The position numbers and the translations under genes were made by a program. This document shows positions 1 to 8,648 of a stretch of DNA of 64,000 bases, piece by piece (the first letter of the stretch is position 1; each line of letters starts with the position of its first letter). The DNA is from Flavobacterium micromati (GTDB lineage: Bacteria; Bacteroidota; Bacteroidia; Flavobacteriales; Flavobacteriaceae), in assembly GCF_900129585.1 (NCBI RefSeq), contig NZ_FQWF01000013.1, positions 1-64,000 on the forward strand. The letters run 5' to 3'. Under the pieces are notes generated by a model. It was not told the DNA's origin and ran no database searches. It saw only the letters and a program-made list of their open reading frames with translations.

Positions 1-88
1 TATTTTCAGGATAATTTTTTAAAAACAACCTGTATATAGGCAATGCCGACTGATATTTAAGGTTTTCTTAAAACTTTCGGATAGCAAT

Positions 89-193
89 GAAAAAAACTGT
101 TTCATATTTATAGTATTAATAATATTTTTTAGCAAACACTCACACCACAATTTGTCACGCTGGAAGCGTCTCAAGGCTCGAGAGCAAATCACA
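89..193. repeat. Direct repeat copy 1 (family A, CACGCTGGAAGCGTCTC core)
   Basis: This copy runs from an A-tract plus ACTGTTT, through a T/A-rich spacer, to a well conserved block with the core CACGCTGGAAGCGTCTC followed by a CTCGAGAGCA-like tail. The second copy at 329-433 matches it over nearly the whole length with scattered substitutions. Degenerate cores also occur near 13021 and 63503, so this is a dispersed family. No reading frame runs through it. Confidence 0.8.
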
Positions 194-254
194 TTACATT
201 ATTTTCTTATAAAAGATCTGAAAAAAGGCTGTCTCAATCAACCATTAAATTTAC

Positions 255-328
255 TAAAACCATTAAGAAAATTAAGTAACATTAAGTTGAATTAAACCTT
301 AAATTAACTTAACTCTCTTAATGGTTTA
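255..328. repeat. AT-rich inverted repeat between the two direct repeats
   Basis: AAACCATTAAGA near 257 is matched by its reverse complement TCTTAATGGTTT near 316. The interior contains a second, imperfect TAAGTTGAATTAA / TTAAATTAACTTA pair, so the whole can fold as a nested hairpin. It lies exactly between the two family A copies, as if the copies plus this core form one composite element. Confidence 0.6.
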
Positions 329-433
329 AAAAAAACTGTTTAATGTTTGTACTTTTTTTATAATATATTTTGCCAAACACTCACGCCACAATTTGTCACG
401 CTGGAAGAGTCTCGAAGCTCAAGAGCATATCAC
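329..433. repeat. Direct repeat copy 2 (family A)
   Basis: Second copy of the repeat at 89-193, 240 bp downstream in the same orientation. Its core reads CACGCTGGAAGAGTCTC, one base different from copy 1, and the flanking ACTGTTT and CAAACACTCAC blocks are also shared. It directly abuts the terminator hairpin that follows. Confidence 0.8.
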
Positions 434-436
434 AAA

Positions 437-475
437 AAAAGCGGTTAAATAAATCGAAATTTATTTAACCGCTTT
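437..475 (-). terminator. Intrinsic terminator, bidirectional
   Basis: AAAAGCGGTTAAATAAAT pairs with its reverse complement across a very short loop, with A- and T-tracts on the two outer sides. It lies about 60 bp past the stop codon of the minus-strand fasciclin gene and can work in both directions. Confidence 0.85.
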
Positions 476-534
476 TTATAGATTTAAAGTTGTTAAAAAG
501 TTATTACTCTAAAACTTCATACTTTTTGCATTAA

Positions 535-1506
535 TTAAGTTCCAGGAAATAATGGCAACAATACTCTGTCAAGTACATGAATTACTCCATTAGCACATTG
601 AACATCAGTTGCTACAATGTTGGTAACTCTAGCTCTTGCATCTCTAATTTTGGCACCACCAGCTAATAAAACTGTAAATGTTTGAGTTGGAGTTAAAATG
701 GGAGTTACTACTTGTCCTTCGGTTAAAGTTGCAGCTAAAACGTTACCGTTTGCAACGTGATATTGCAATACTCTAGTTAAGTTTGCTGATGAAACACTTG
801 CAATTCCACCAGGTGCTAATTCAGTGTTTAAGGCTGTAAAAGCTGCATTTGTAGGCGCAAAAACTGTGAAAGGTCCTGGTCCAGCTAAAATTGTCGTGAA
901 TGCAGGTTGTCCAGCACCTGTCAAGGCTCCTACAAGAGAAGTGAAGTTTGGATTTGCAGTTGCATGTGTAACAATTGTGGGTAAGCCAATCACCGCATCT
1001 ACAACATGAATGACTCCATTAGAAGCCATTACATCCGGAGTTGTTACGCTAGAAACACCATTTAATCTAACTGTTGCACCGGATACACTTACATACATAC
1101 TTAATGTATTCGTTGCAGATGCAGTTCCTTTACCCAAAGTTTTAATGTATGAAGTTGTTAAACTTGCTGCTTTTGCTTCGCCATTTACTACATGGTTCAA
1201 CAAAATTTCTTTCAGAGCTGCAACTGGTACGGCATTAATGTCGGCAAAATTATTAGCTCTTAAAAATGTGGTAAAAGCGGCATCTGTTGGGGCAAAAACT
1301 GTAAATTTACCTGCTGTTTTTAGAGTGGCGGCTAACTCAGCGCGAGTTAACGCCTGAACTAAAATTTTTAAATTTGGATTACCAACTGCAACTCCTGTGA
1401 TCGTATTGTCAACAGGTTTTGGTTCGTCGTCATCATTGTCACAAGAGATGAATACTGCAGCAAGAAGAGCCAGAGCGAGTACTTTAAATTTGAATACTTT
1501 TTTCAT
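535..1506 (-). CDS. Surface lipoprotein with two fasciclin (FAS1) domains
   Basis: Product of 323 residues. The start is taken at the ATG giving MKKVFKFKVLALALLAA; an upstream in-frame ATG would place 25 unsuitable residues before the signal peptide. The lipobox ends FISC and is followed by DNDDDE, the acidic stretch typical of surface-exported Bacteroidota lipoproteins. Two FAS1 domains follow, at roughly residues 35-175 and 178-320, each with the TVFAPT(D/N)AAF motif and a VIHVVD/VIHVLD end motif. FAS1 domains are known for cell adhesion and matrix binding, so adhesion or polysaccharide contact at the outer membrane is inferred. It is monocistronic, with a strong terminator after the stop. 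Confidence 0.9.
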   Translation of the reverse strand: MKKVFKFKVLALALLAAVFISCDNDDDEPKPVDNTITGVAVGNPNLKILVQALTRAELAATLKTAGKFTVFAPTDAAFTTFLRANNFADINAVPVAALKEILLNHVVNGEAKAASLTTSYIKTLGKGTASATNTLSMYVSVSGATVRLNGVSSVTTPDVMASNGVIHVVDAVIGLPTIVTHATANPNFTSLVGALTGAGQPAFTTILAGPGPFTVFAPTNAAFTALNTELAPGGIASVSSANLTRVLQYHVANGNVLAATLTEGQVVTPILTPTQTFTVLLAGGAKIRDARARVTNIVATDVQCANGVIHVLDRVLLPLFPGT

Positions 1507-1859
1507 AATGTTTGTTTTAAAAATGATTATAAATAAAAATGTTTCTTGATTGTTTATAAAAGTATTGATAAAGTTAAACAAATAGTAAATTTTTGTGAGT
1601 ACTTTTACTTTTGTTTAAGTGCTGACTGTGAGTTAATTAACATATAAGTGTTTGTAGACATATTATTTACTGAACTTTTATTTTTAATGATTATTTTTAA
1701 TGATTAAACATTATCAAAAAAAATTTAATAGGATTATTGTAGTTTCTAGTGATTCTTGTTTGCATTTCTGCGAGAATAAACGAATCCAAAATTAATAAAA
1801 GATCATTTTTGTAATAAAAGTGAATTAAAAAAGTTTTTAAACAATAAATGGTACATATT

Positions 1860-2582
1860 ATGAAATTGAAGCGTATAAATACAATAAGCTTATGCTTACT
1901 AACATTATTATTACTAATTCCTTTCGTCAGCCACACGCAAACTGATTATAATAAATTGGATAGTAACGGTAAAAAGCATGGATTATGGAAAGGACTATAC
2001 ACCGAGTCCAAAAGGCCTAAGTATGAAGGGACTTTTGAACATGGTAAAGAAAATGGAATATTTAATTTTTTCGATGATACCAAAGCTAAAACAATAATTG
2101 CCACAAGAGAATTTAATCCTAAAGATAATTCAGCTTATACTATATTTTACGATCAAAACAGTAATAAAGTGAGCGAAGGGAAACTACTTAACAAACTATT
2201 TGAAGGCGAATGGAAGTATTACCATCAGGATTCTAAAACTACAATGACTATCGAAAATTATAATAAAGGAAAATTGCAAGGTTTGCGAACTGTATTTTAC
2301 GTTAATGGTAAAGTTGCCGAGGAGATTTTTTATAAAAATAATTTAAAAGAGGGTCTTTATAAAAAGTTTACGGAGAAAGGAATTTTATTAGAGGAATCCA
2401 ATTTCAAGAACGATCTCTATAACGGCACTGCAGTTTTTAGAGACTCAAATGGCGACATTGCATCACAAGGCGAGTTTAGTAAAGGAAAAAAAGTTGAGAT
2501 TTGGCAGTTTTATCGAAAAGGTAAGTTGGTGAAAGAAGTGAACATGAGTTTGCCCGAGAATTTTTCAAAAAGTAAAATCTGA
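1860..2582 (+). CDS. Secreted MORN-repeat-variant protein
   Basis: Product of 240 residues, starting at the ATG at 1860, which gives a clean signal peptide (MKLKRINTISLCLLTLLLLI, cleaved near SHTQ); the ATG at 1848 adds only four residues. The rest is a chain of about six to eight short repeats of the form G-x-x-x-G-x-W/F-x-x-Y/F, such as GKKHGLWKGLY, KLFEGEWKYY and GKLQGLRTVFYVNG. This is the MORN_2 (YwqK-like) pattern common in Bacteroidota. Members are often called toxin-antitoxin components, but nothing here supports that. A role as a periplasmic or surface protein is all that can be inferred. A hairpin at 2655-2687 probably ends its transcript. Confidence 0.75.
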   Translation: MKLKRINTISLCLLTLLLLIPFVSHTQTDYNKLDSNGKKHGLWKGLYTESKRPKYEGTFEHGKENGIFNFFDDTKAKTIIATREFNPKDNSAYTIFYDQNSNKVSEGKLLNKLFEGEWKYYHQDSKTTMTIENYNKGKLQGLRTVFYVNGKVAEEIFYKNNLKEGLYKKFTEKGILLEESNFKNDLYNGTAVFRDSNGDIASQGEFSKGKKVEIWQFYRKGKLVKEVNMSLPENFSKSKI

Positions 2583-2654
2583 TATTTATTCGCGTTTATA
2601 AAATTTGATCGGAGCATAAAGATTTCTCGACAAAGTAATGAGGATAATAAATAG

Positions 2655-2690
2655 AAAACCTTGTCCAAGATTTGTGAACAAGGTTTTGGA
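2655..2690 (+). terminator. Hairpin terminator after the MORN-type gene
   Basis: Perfect 10 bp stem AAAACCTTGT / ACAAGGTTTT with a 13-base loop, about 70 bp after the stop codon. The T-run is short, so termination may be weak. Confidence 0.5.
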
Positions 2691-2862
2691 GATAAAAGAT
2701 AATGAAACAAGTTCGAATGTTGCGAAAGAGCATTAAATATAAAGGGAAACCTTTTAAATTAAACTCTCTGCTTTTGATGATTAAAAATATAGGTTACAAA
2801 AGAACTTATTACTTGAAAATTAAATTAGGTTTTACATTTTTTATTTTGGTAAAATTTAATAG

Positions 2863-3240
2863 TTATTTGCGCTGTTTTAATACCATTGCCCCATTCACCA
2901 CCGTTTTATTATTCCCCCAATTTGCGTAAACATAAGTAAAAGCACCGGCAATTTGTTGATCACTTAATGCTTGAGAAGGCATAACTCCGTTGTACGTTTT
3001 ACCATTTACAATAATAGTTCCTTTAAGACCTTTTACAACCCCTTTTATTGCTCTATTTACGTCTTTATTGAGATAATCTGATTTAGCTAAAGGCGGAAAC
3101 GCGCCAGGAATTCCCAAACCGGTTGGCTGATGGCAAGCAATGCAAACTTGACTGTAAATTTTCTTTCCTTTGTCAGTGTTCTGACTAAAACCGTGAATAG
3201 CAACAGCAATCATCGCTATTGAAAAAACAAACTTTTTCAT
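2863..3240 (-). CDS. Small class I cytochrome c, periplasmic
   Basis: Product of 125 residues from the ATG at 3240, which begins the signal peptide MKKFVFSIAMIAVAIHGFSQ; an in-frame ATG nine codons upstream is less likely. The haem site CIACH lies at residues 33-37, and GVMP around Met87 supplies the likely axial methionine. Its length is typical of mono-haem class I cytochromes that shuttle electrons in the periplasm or act as small domains of respiratory or dehydrogenase systems. No dehydrogenase or oxidase gene is adjacent, so the partner is unknown. It stands alone, divergent from mnmA. Confidence 0.9.
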   Translation of the reverse strand: MKKFVFSIAMIAVAIHGFSQNTDKGKKIYSQVCIACHQPTGLGIPGAFPPLAKSDYLNKDVNRAIKGVVKGLKGTIIVNGKTYNGVMPSQALSDQQIAGAFTYVYANWGNNKTVVNGAMVLKQRK

Positions 3241-3448
3241 TTTATATACTGTTTTAATTAAATTCATTCGATTTAATATTTAATTACAAATTTGATTTAA
3301 AATTAAATCGACGAGTAAAATTAGAGAATACATAAAAGATCGGATGTGATATTTATCATATTTTCATCTAATTAAAAGTGATTTTTATTAAGATTGGATC
3401 AGAAGTTTGTTAAGCAAATTATACATTTTTCATACTTATTTTAACATC

Positions 3449-3480
3449 TTTGGTCGCACTTTTTCCTCGACAAATATTTG
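3449..3480 (+). promoter_or_regulatory. Candidate Bacteroidota promoter for mnmA
   Basis: TTTG at 3449-3452, then 20 bases, then AATATTTG at 3473-3480, one base off the TAnnTTTG consensus. A transcript would begin about 30 bases before the chosen mnmA start codon, which supports that start over the upstream ATG at 3407. Confidence 0.4.
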
Positions 3481-3517
3481 TAACTTTACAGCCTTATTAA
3501 ATTATAATATTTTGAAG

Positions 3518-4705
3518 ATGAAGCGTGTTGTTGTAGGACTTTCAGGAGGTGTAGATTCAAGTGTTGCGGCGTATATGTTGCAGCAGCAAGGATATGAAGT
3601 TATTGGTCTTTTTATGAAGAATTGGCATGACGATACAGTAACAATTTCCAATGAATGTCCATGGTTAGAAGATAGTAATGACGCTTTATTAGTCGCGGAA
3701 AAATTAGGAATTCCTTTCCAGACTGTCGATTTAAGCGAGGAATATAAAGAAAAAATCGTTGATTACATGTTCAACGAATATGAAAAAGGACGAACGCCAA
3801 ATCCTGATGTTCTTTGTAATCGGGAAATTAAATTTGATGTTTTCATGAAAATTGCGTTAAGTCTTGGAGCTGATTATGTTGCAACGGGACATTATTGCCG
3901 AAAAACTGAAATTAATGTTAACGGTGAAACTGTTTATCAACTCAAAGCGGGTGCCGATACTAACAAAGATCAATCTTATTTTTTGTGTCAATTGTCACAA
4001 GAACAACTAGCTAAATCTTTGTTTCCCATAGGTGAACTGACAAAGCCAGAAGTACGTGAAATTGCAGCTCAGATGGATTTAATTACAGCCGATAAGAAAG
4101 ATTCTCAAGGGTTGTGCTTTATTGGAAAAGTGCGTTTACCAGAATTTTTACAGCAAAAATTACAACCAAAAGAAGGGGTAATTATCCAAATTGATAAAAA
4201 CGATCCAATTTATACTATTCAAAAACAGGATGATCTAGCTTTAGAGGAAGCTTTACAAGCAGAATCACAAAAAATGCCGTATAGTCCAAATATGGGGAAA
4301 GTGGTAGGAAAGCATCAAGGCGCACATTATTTTACTACTGGTCAACGAAAAGGATTGAATGTAGGAGGCACAACTGATCCTTTATTTATCATTGCGACTA
4401 ATGTGGAAACTAACACGATCTACACGGGATTGACAAGTCAGCACCCTGGACTATTCAAAAAAGCGCTCAAAATTGAAAATGAAGAACTGCACTGGATTCG
4501 GAAGGATTTGGCCTTAGCCAATGGAGAAAGCGTTAATTACATGGTCAGAATTAGATACAGACAACCTTTGCAAAGAGCGACTTTACATCAATTTGAAAAT
4601 GCACTGTACATCGCTTTTGATGAACCTCAATCAGCAATTACAGAAGGACAATTTGCAGCATGGTATTTAAAAGATGAATTGATCGGATCTGGAGTGATTT
4701 CTTAA
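3518..4705 (+). CDS. mnmA: tRNA-specific 2-thiouridylase MnmA
   Basis: Product of 395 residues, starting [15 protein letters not shown]; the open frame extends 37 codons upstream but that part is non-homologous and lies over the promoter. MnmA makes 2-thiouridine at U34 of tRNA Glu, Gln and Lys. The PP-loop SGGVDSS is at residues 9-15. Cys100 (in LCNREIKF) and Cys200 (in GLCFIGK) match the catalytic pair known from E. coli. The central and C-terminal beta-barrel domains are present, with FTTGQRKGL visible. Residues 213-250 look slightly longer than in proteobacterial MnmA. One of its substrates, tRNA-Glu(UUC), has three genes at 41.7-42.0 kb in this window. Confidence 0.97.
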   Translation: MKRVVVGLSGGVDSSVAAYMLQQQGYEVIGLFMKNWHDDTVTISNECPWLEDSNDALLVAEKLGIPFQTVDLSEEYKEKIVDYMFNEYEKGRTPNPDVLCNREIKFDVFMKIALSLGADYVATGHYCRKTEINVNGETVYQLKAGADTNKDQSYFLCQLSQEQLAKSLFPIGELTKPEVREIAAQMDLITADKKDSQGLCFIGKVRLPEFLQQKLQPKEGVIIQIDKNDPIYTIQKQDDLALEEALQAESQKMPYSPNMGKVVGKHQGAHYFTTGQRKGLNVGGTTDPLFIIATNVETNTIYTGLTSQHPGLFKKALKIENEELHWIRKDLALANGESVNYMVRIRYRQPLQRATLHQFENALYIAFDEPQSAITEGQFAAWYLKDELIGSGVIS

Positions 4706-4769
4706 AAATAAGTAATTTTCGATTTATTTTCTTTAATTAATAATAACTCACAAAAAAAACAGGTAGTTT

Positions 4770-6383
4770 ATGAAAAAACAGTACTTCATCTTATTATTAG
4801 TTTCCTCGCTAGGATTTGCTCAGCAAGATGCGTGGGTGTACTTCAATGCAAAACCGAGCTCTCAATTGTATTTTAACTCCCCGCTGCAAATGCTTTCGCA
4901 AAGAGCACTAGACCGAAGGAGCAATCAAAGTATCGCATTAGATACCAAAGATATTCCTATTGAACCATCATATATTAGTCAGATAAAAGCAAAAACAGGA
5001 ATTACCGTGTTAGCCAAATCAAAATGGCTTAATGCCATTCATGTCAGAGGCAGCCAACCTAATTTAAATACATTAAAGACACTACCTTTTGTAAGTAAAA
5101 TTGATTTTGCCGATAAATCTTTAAATCAGTCTGGTAGAATTTCAAAATCTGTTAAGATTAAGCGAGTGAGAAAATCGGAAAATACAAAAATTGACTTTGC
5201 TTACGGTAACTCTACAAACCAAATCCTAATGCTAAATGGGCAAGTTTTACACCAGCAAAATTTCATTGGCTCTGGAAAAATTATCGCTGTAATGGATTCT
5301 GGATTTCCTGGAGTAGATGTCGCACAACCTTTTCAAAGATTAAGAGATAACAATAAAATATTAGGAGGTTACAATTTTGTGTTGCGAAATTCCAATTTTT
5401 ATTCCGGAGATTCTCACGGCACATTGGTACTTTCAACTATGGGCGGCTACAAAGAAAATTCATTGATTGGAACCGCTCCAGATGCTTCATACTATCTATT
5501 CGTTACCGAAGATGATAATTCCGAAAATCCTATCGAAGAATCCCTTTGGGTTGAGGCAGCGGAAAAAGCGGATAGCCTTGGAGTAGATGTAATTAATACG
5601 TCATTAGGCTATTTTGATTTTGATAATTCGTCTTACGATCATACCTACAGTGACATGAATGGCGCCACCACATTTATGTCTCGTGCTGCTGAAATTGCTT
5701 TCAGTCGCGGGATGATTGTCGTTGCCTCGGCAGGTAATTCGGGTGCTTCAAGCTCTAATCCTCATATCGCCGTTCCCGCCGATGCCGTTTCGGTAATTGC
5801 TGTTGGTGCCGTTAATGCTGCTAAAAACAGAGTTTCTTTTAGCTCAATAGGACCTTCATTTGATCAAAGAATAAAACCCGAAATTATGGCTCAAGGCCAA
5901 TCAGCGGTTGTTTCTGATCAAGCAGGAAATATTGGACTCGCTAATGGAACTTCTTTTTCTGCACCTATTATGGCGGGAATGATAGCGAGCTTGTGGCAAG
6001 CGCTTCCGCAAAAGACAAACCGGCAAATTCGCGATATCGTACTAAAATCTGCAGATAAATTTGCAAATCCTAACAATCAATTTGGATATGGCATTCCTAA
6101 TTTTGCTCTGGCACTGAACAATAATTTATCTTCAAATTCATTAATCGTCGATGAATTTATCATCTATCCCAATCCAACGGCTGATTTTATTTCAGTGTTG
6201 CTGCCACCGCAATTTAAAACGGGTACATTATTTATTTATAATACAAATGGTCAGAAAATGATGGAGCAAACTGTTATTTCAAACTTACCAACAATTTCTC
6301 TAAAATCATTAGACAAAGGACTGTATTTTTACAAAATGGAATCCGACAATTTTTCTAAATCAGGAAAAATTATAAAGCAATAA
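4770..6383 (+). CDS. Subtilisin-like (S8) serine protease exported by T9SS
   Basis: Product of 537 residues with signal peptide MKKQYFILLLVSSLGFAQ. The N-terminal 140 residues look like a propeptide. The S8 triad is readable: Asp176 in AVMDSGFPG, His216 in DSHGTLV and Ser395 in NGTSFSAPIMAG, with oxyanion Asn323 in ASAGNSG. The C-terminal 75 residues (from about 462) form a type A T9SS sorting domain: YPNPT near its start, then GLYFYKM and SGKIIKQ. The mature enzyme is therefore expected to be secreted or anchored at the cell surface and to degrade external protein. It lies 64 bp after mnmA and 12 bp before the next gene, but the functions look unrelated. Confidence 0.93.
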   Translation: MKKQYFILLLVSSLGFAQQDAWVYFNAKPSSQLYFNSPLQMLSQRALDRRSNQSIALDTKDIPIEPSYISQIKAKTGITVLAKSKWLNAIHVRGSQPNLNTLKTLPFVSKIDFADKSLNQSGRISKSVKIKRVRKSENTKIDFAYGNSTNQILMLNGQVLHQQNFIGSGKIIAVMDSGFPGVDVAQPFQRLRDNNKILGGYNFVLRNSNFYSGDSHGTLVLSTMGGYKENSLIGTAPDASYYLFVTEDDNSENPIEESLWVEAAEKADSLGVDVINTSLGYFDFDNSSYDHTYSDMNGATTFMSRAAEIAFSRGMIVVASAGNSGASSSNPHIAVPADAVSVIAVGAVNAAKNRVSFSSIGPSFDQRIKPEIMAQGQSAVVSDQAGNIGLANGTSFSAPIMAGMIASLWQALPQKTNRQIRDIVLKSADKFANPNNQFGYGIPNFALALNNNLSSNSLIVDEFIIYPNPTADFISVLLPPQFKTGTLFIYNTNGQKMMEQTVISNLPTISLKSLDKGLYFYKMESDNFSKSGKIIKQ

Positions 6384-6395
6384 GCATACATTTAA

Positions 6396-7340
6396 ATGAA
6401 TAAAATTACTGAACTTTTTAAAATAAAATATCCAATTATTCAGGGAGGAATGATTTGGAATAGTGGTTATAAATTAGCAAGTGCCGTGAGTAACGCTGGC
6501 GGATTAGGATTGATTGGCGCAGGTTCAATGTATCCCGAAGTTTTGCGAGAACACATTCAAAAATGTAAAAAAGCAACTTCAAAACCTTTTGGTGTAAACG
6601 TGCCAATGCTCTATCCCAACATCGAGGAAATAATGAAAATCATTGTCGATGAAGGGGTGAAAATTGTTTTCACATCTGCTGGGAATCCAAAAACATGGAC
6701 GTCATTTTTAAAAGAAAATGGAATAACGGTTGTGCACGTGGTCAGCAGTTCAACTTTTGCTTTAAAAGCCCAAAACGCAGGAGTTGATGCAATTGTTGCC
6801 GAAGGCTTTGAAGCTGGCGGTCATAATGGTAGAGAAGAAACCACAACATTTACGCTGATTCCCATGGTACGAGAAAAAATCACAATTCCGTTAATTGCCG
6901 CGGGCGGAATTGCAACGGGCAGAGGGATGCTCGCTGCCATGATCCTTGGTGCCAATGGCGTACAAGTAGGAAGTAGATTTGCCGCATCAATTGAATCATC
7001 AGCTCACGATAATTTTAAGGAAACAATTGTAAGTGTAAATGAGGGAGACACGCAACTTACTTTGAAAGAACTGGCCCCGGTTCGATTAATTAAAAATAAA
7101 TTTTATCAAGATATTCAAGATTTATATCAACGAAATCCAACAAAAGACGAACTTCTTGCGTTACTAGGAAGAGCGAGAGCAAAGCGAGGTATGTTTGAAG
7201 GCGATTTAATCGAGGGCGAACTTGAGATAGGACAAATTGCTGGAATTATTGATAAAATACAACCAGCCGCAACAATCATTGAAGAAATGATAACCGATTT
7301 TAATATCGCAAAAAAAGACACAATCACATTTGAATTTTAA
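6396..7340 (+). CDS. FMN-dependent nitronate monooxygenase / NPD-family oxidoreductase
   Basis: Product of 314 residues with the TIM-barrel signature of the nitronate monooxygenase/2-nitropropane dioxygenase family: IQGGM near the start, NAGGLGLIGAGS, the phosphate-binding AAGGIATGRG, and GANGVQVGSRF. GFEAGGHNGREE resembles the catalytic-loop region of the family. Members oxidise alkyl nitronates, while the related FabK reduces enoyl-ACP; motifs alone do not separate the two with certainty. It begins 12 bp after the protease gene and ends 3 bp before a small secreted protein, so the three are probably co-transcribed. Confidence 0.85.
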   Translation: MNKITELFKIKYPIIQGGMIWNSGYKLASAVSNAGGLGLIGAGSMYPEVLREHIQKCKKATSKPFGVNVPMLYPNIEEIMKIIVDEGVKIVFTSAGNPKTWTSFLKENGITVVHVVSSSTFALKAQNAGVDAIVAEGFEAGGHNGREETTTFTLIPMVREKITIPLIAAGGIATGRGMLAAMILGANGVQVGSRFAASIESSAHDNFKETIVSVNEGDTQLTLKELAPVRLIKNKFYQDIQDLYQRNPTKDELLALLGRARAKRGMFEGDLIEGELEIGQIAGIIDKIQPAATIIEEMITDFNIAKKDTITFEF

Positions 7341-7343
7341 ATA

Positions 7344-7757
7344 ATGACGAGAATTAAACAATTTATTTTACTACTTTTTTTAAGTTTAGGTTTTCAATAT
7401 TCATTTGCACAATCATACAAGTTTAAAACATCGGGTTTTAGCGTTTTAGAAAAAAACGAACAAGGGAAGTGGGGAAAATGGTCGGATTTGAGTTTGGTTA
7501 ATATTCTAGTTACATTGGATACAGACAAAAGCCGAATCGTAGTGTACTCTCAAATTATCCAACTATTTGAAATTGTCACTTATCAACCCATTGAGGAAAA
7601 TGATGCTGATATCGTCTATTCCTTTACATGCATCGACAACGAAGGCGTAAATTGTACTGTTTCAATTGTTACTAGAAAAAAACAAGATAATAGGAAACAA
7701 CTGTACATAAATTACGGCAACCGAATCATAAATTACAATATTTTCAATATGCCGTAA
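7344..7757 (+). CDS. Small secreted protein of unknown function
   Basis: Product of 137 residues, not recognised. MTRIKQFILLLFLSLGFQYSFAQ is a clear signal peptide. The mature part (about 114 residues) is rich in beta-type segments, with a conserved-looking KTSGFSVLEK start and ILVTLDTDKSRIVVYS. That layout resembles small periplasmic or surface lipocalin-like proteins, but no catalytic motif is seen. It starts 3 bp after the preceding oxidoreductase stop codon, which implies translational coupling. Confidence 0.75.
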   Translation: MTRIKQFILLLFLSLGFQYSFAQSYKFKTSGFSVLEKNEQGKWGKWSDLSLVNILVTLDTDKSRIVVYSQIIQLFEIVTYQPIEENDADIVYSFTCIDNEGVNCTVSIVTRKKQDNRKQLYINYGNRIINYNIFNMP

Positions 7758-8117
7758 CAACTCTGCTATTAAAATGGAACCGTTTTTACAGCAACTGACA
7801 AATGTAAAATGATGTGAAGCTGGAAATTTTCTCTTGAAAGTTCTGTAAAAGTATTTGGGCATTTTCGCCGCGGCGAATTGGGCTTTTCGTTTCAACCTTT
7901 TTGTTTTTTCCTCTCAAAAAGGATTTCCACTTCAAATGAAATTCATCGAATTCCTATGGATAATAGTAACTAATGAGATAATCCCTAACGCAAATATCGT
8001 GTTGAGAAGAAAATATTAAAATCAAGGACATCTGGCCATTTATTTAGAAATTCCAAAATAATAAAACCGGTAAAGCAGAGGATAATTCAGAAGTTTTTAT
8101 AGTGTAAATCACAACAA
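7758..8117. other. Intergenic region with a degenerate family B repeat
   Basis: No gene is supported. The right half of the first 240 bases carries a decayed copy of the repeat also found at 14941-15060 and 46592-46710; the remainder up to the DUF4268 stop codon is AT-rich without visible structure. Genes on the two sides converge. Confidence 0.6.
7852..7994 (+). repeat. Dispersed intergenic repeat, family B, degenerate copy
   Basis: It begins TTTGGGC, has an internal GGGCTTTTCGTTTCAAC stretch and AAAAAGGATTTCCACTTC, and ends ATCCCTAACGCAAA. These blocks occur in the same order in the copy at 14941-15060 (TTTTGGGCGTG, GGGCTATGCGTTACAATC, AAAAAAGGATTTTCACT, ATCCCTCACGCAAA). The middle appears interrupted by about 30 bases. 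Confidence 0.6.
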
Positions 8118-8555
8118 TTACACTTCAATATCCTTTATAAAAGAATCATACTCGGAATAAAAAGCCTCTAATGCATTCATTTTTTCATTGTAAAATTCAA
8201 AAATCTTATCCCAGTTATTCCGGTTGCTTACGCCAACACCTAGTTTTTCAACCCAAATCCGACTGATGTTTTTGCCGCTTTCTAGTGTGTGTTCTTTTTC
8301 AAAAACTAAGTCTTTTACAAATTCTTCTTCAAGAATGTTTTTAAGTGCTTCGAGTTTTTCAAAGTAAGCAATTCTTTTTTCATCACTGCGATGTTCAATG
8401 TCTATTAAAACTTGAGCCTTTTTATTATCGACATAAAATTTAAAGGAGAAATCTTTAATCTTAGTATCGTATAAAAGCCATTTGCGCGGAAATTTTTGAG
8501 CAAATTCCACCCAAAATTCGCGTTTTAATCGTTGAGTTTCTTCTTTACTATACAT
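8118..8555 (-). CDS. DUF4268-family protein
   Basis: Product of 145 residues, cytosolic, beginning MYSKEETQRLKREFWVEF. It resembles the DUF4268 family of Bacteroidota, short alpha/beta proteins; some relatives occur as C-terminal parts of restriction-like or DUF91-like proteins. Visible features are LIDIEHRSDEKR in the middle and a charged C-terminal helix. No catalytic residues can be assigned. It is transcribed away from the NUDIX gene, with about 90 bp between the two start codons. Confidence 0.75.
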   Translation of the reverse strand: MYSKEETQRLKREFWVEFAQKFPRKWLLYDTKIKDFSFKFYVDNKKAQVLIDIEHRSDEKRIAYFEKLEALKNILEEEFVKDLVFEKEHTLESGKNISRIWVEKLGVGVSNRNNWDKIFEFYNEKMNALEAFYSEYDSFIKDIEV

Positions 8556-8648
8556 TCGTGATATATTTTAGTGCAAGAAAATAGGCTAAATTGTATTTTC
8601 TACCTACTTTTAGATTTAAATAATAGTTCGCAAAAATAGACTTTGAAT

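Larger units (their letters stand above)
1..534. other. Repeat-rich intergenic region
   Basis: No supported gene is present in this stretch at the left edge. It holds two copies of a roughly 105 bp direct repeat (about 89-193 and 329-433), an AT-rich inverted repeat between them, and a strong hairpin terminator at 437-475 that ends the minus-strand fasciclin gene. Confidence 0.7.

Noticed and set aside
824-1357. Open frames on the plus strand opposite the fasciclin gene
   Set aside because: They are antisense shadows of the repeated Ala/Thr/Val-rich fasciclin coding sequence, without signal peptide, motif or promoter.
2702-2929. 75-codon plus-strand frame between the MORN-type gene and cytochrome c
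   Set aside because: It runs into the cytochrome c coding region in antisense, is Lys/Phe-rich without any motif, and follows a hairpin terminator.
7662-7895. 77-codon minus-strand frame overlapping the small secreted protein
   Set aside because: Half of it is antisense to a gene with a signal peptide, and the rest translates the family B repeat.
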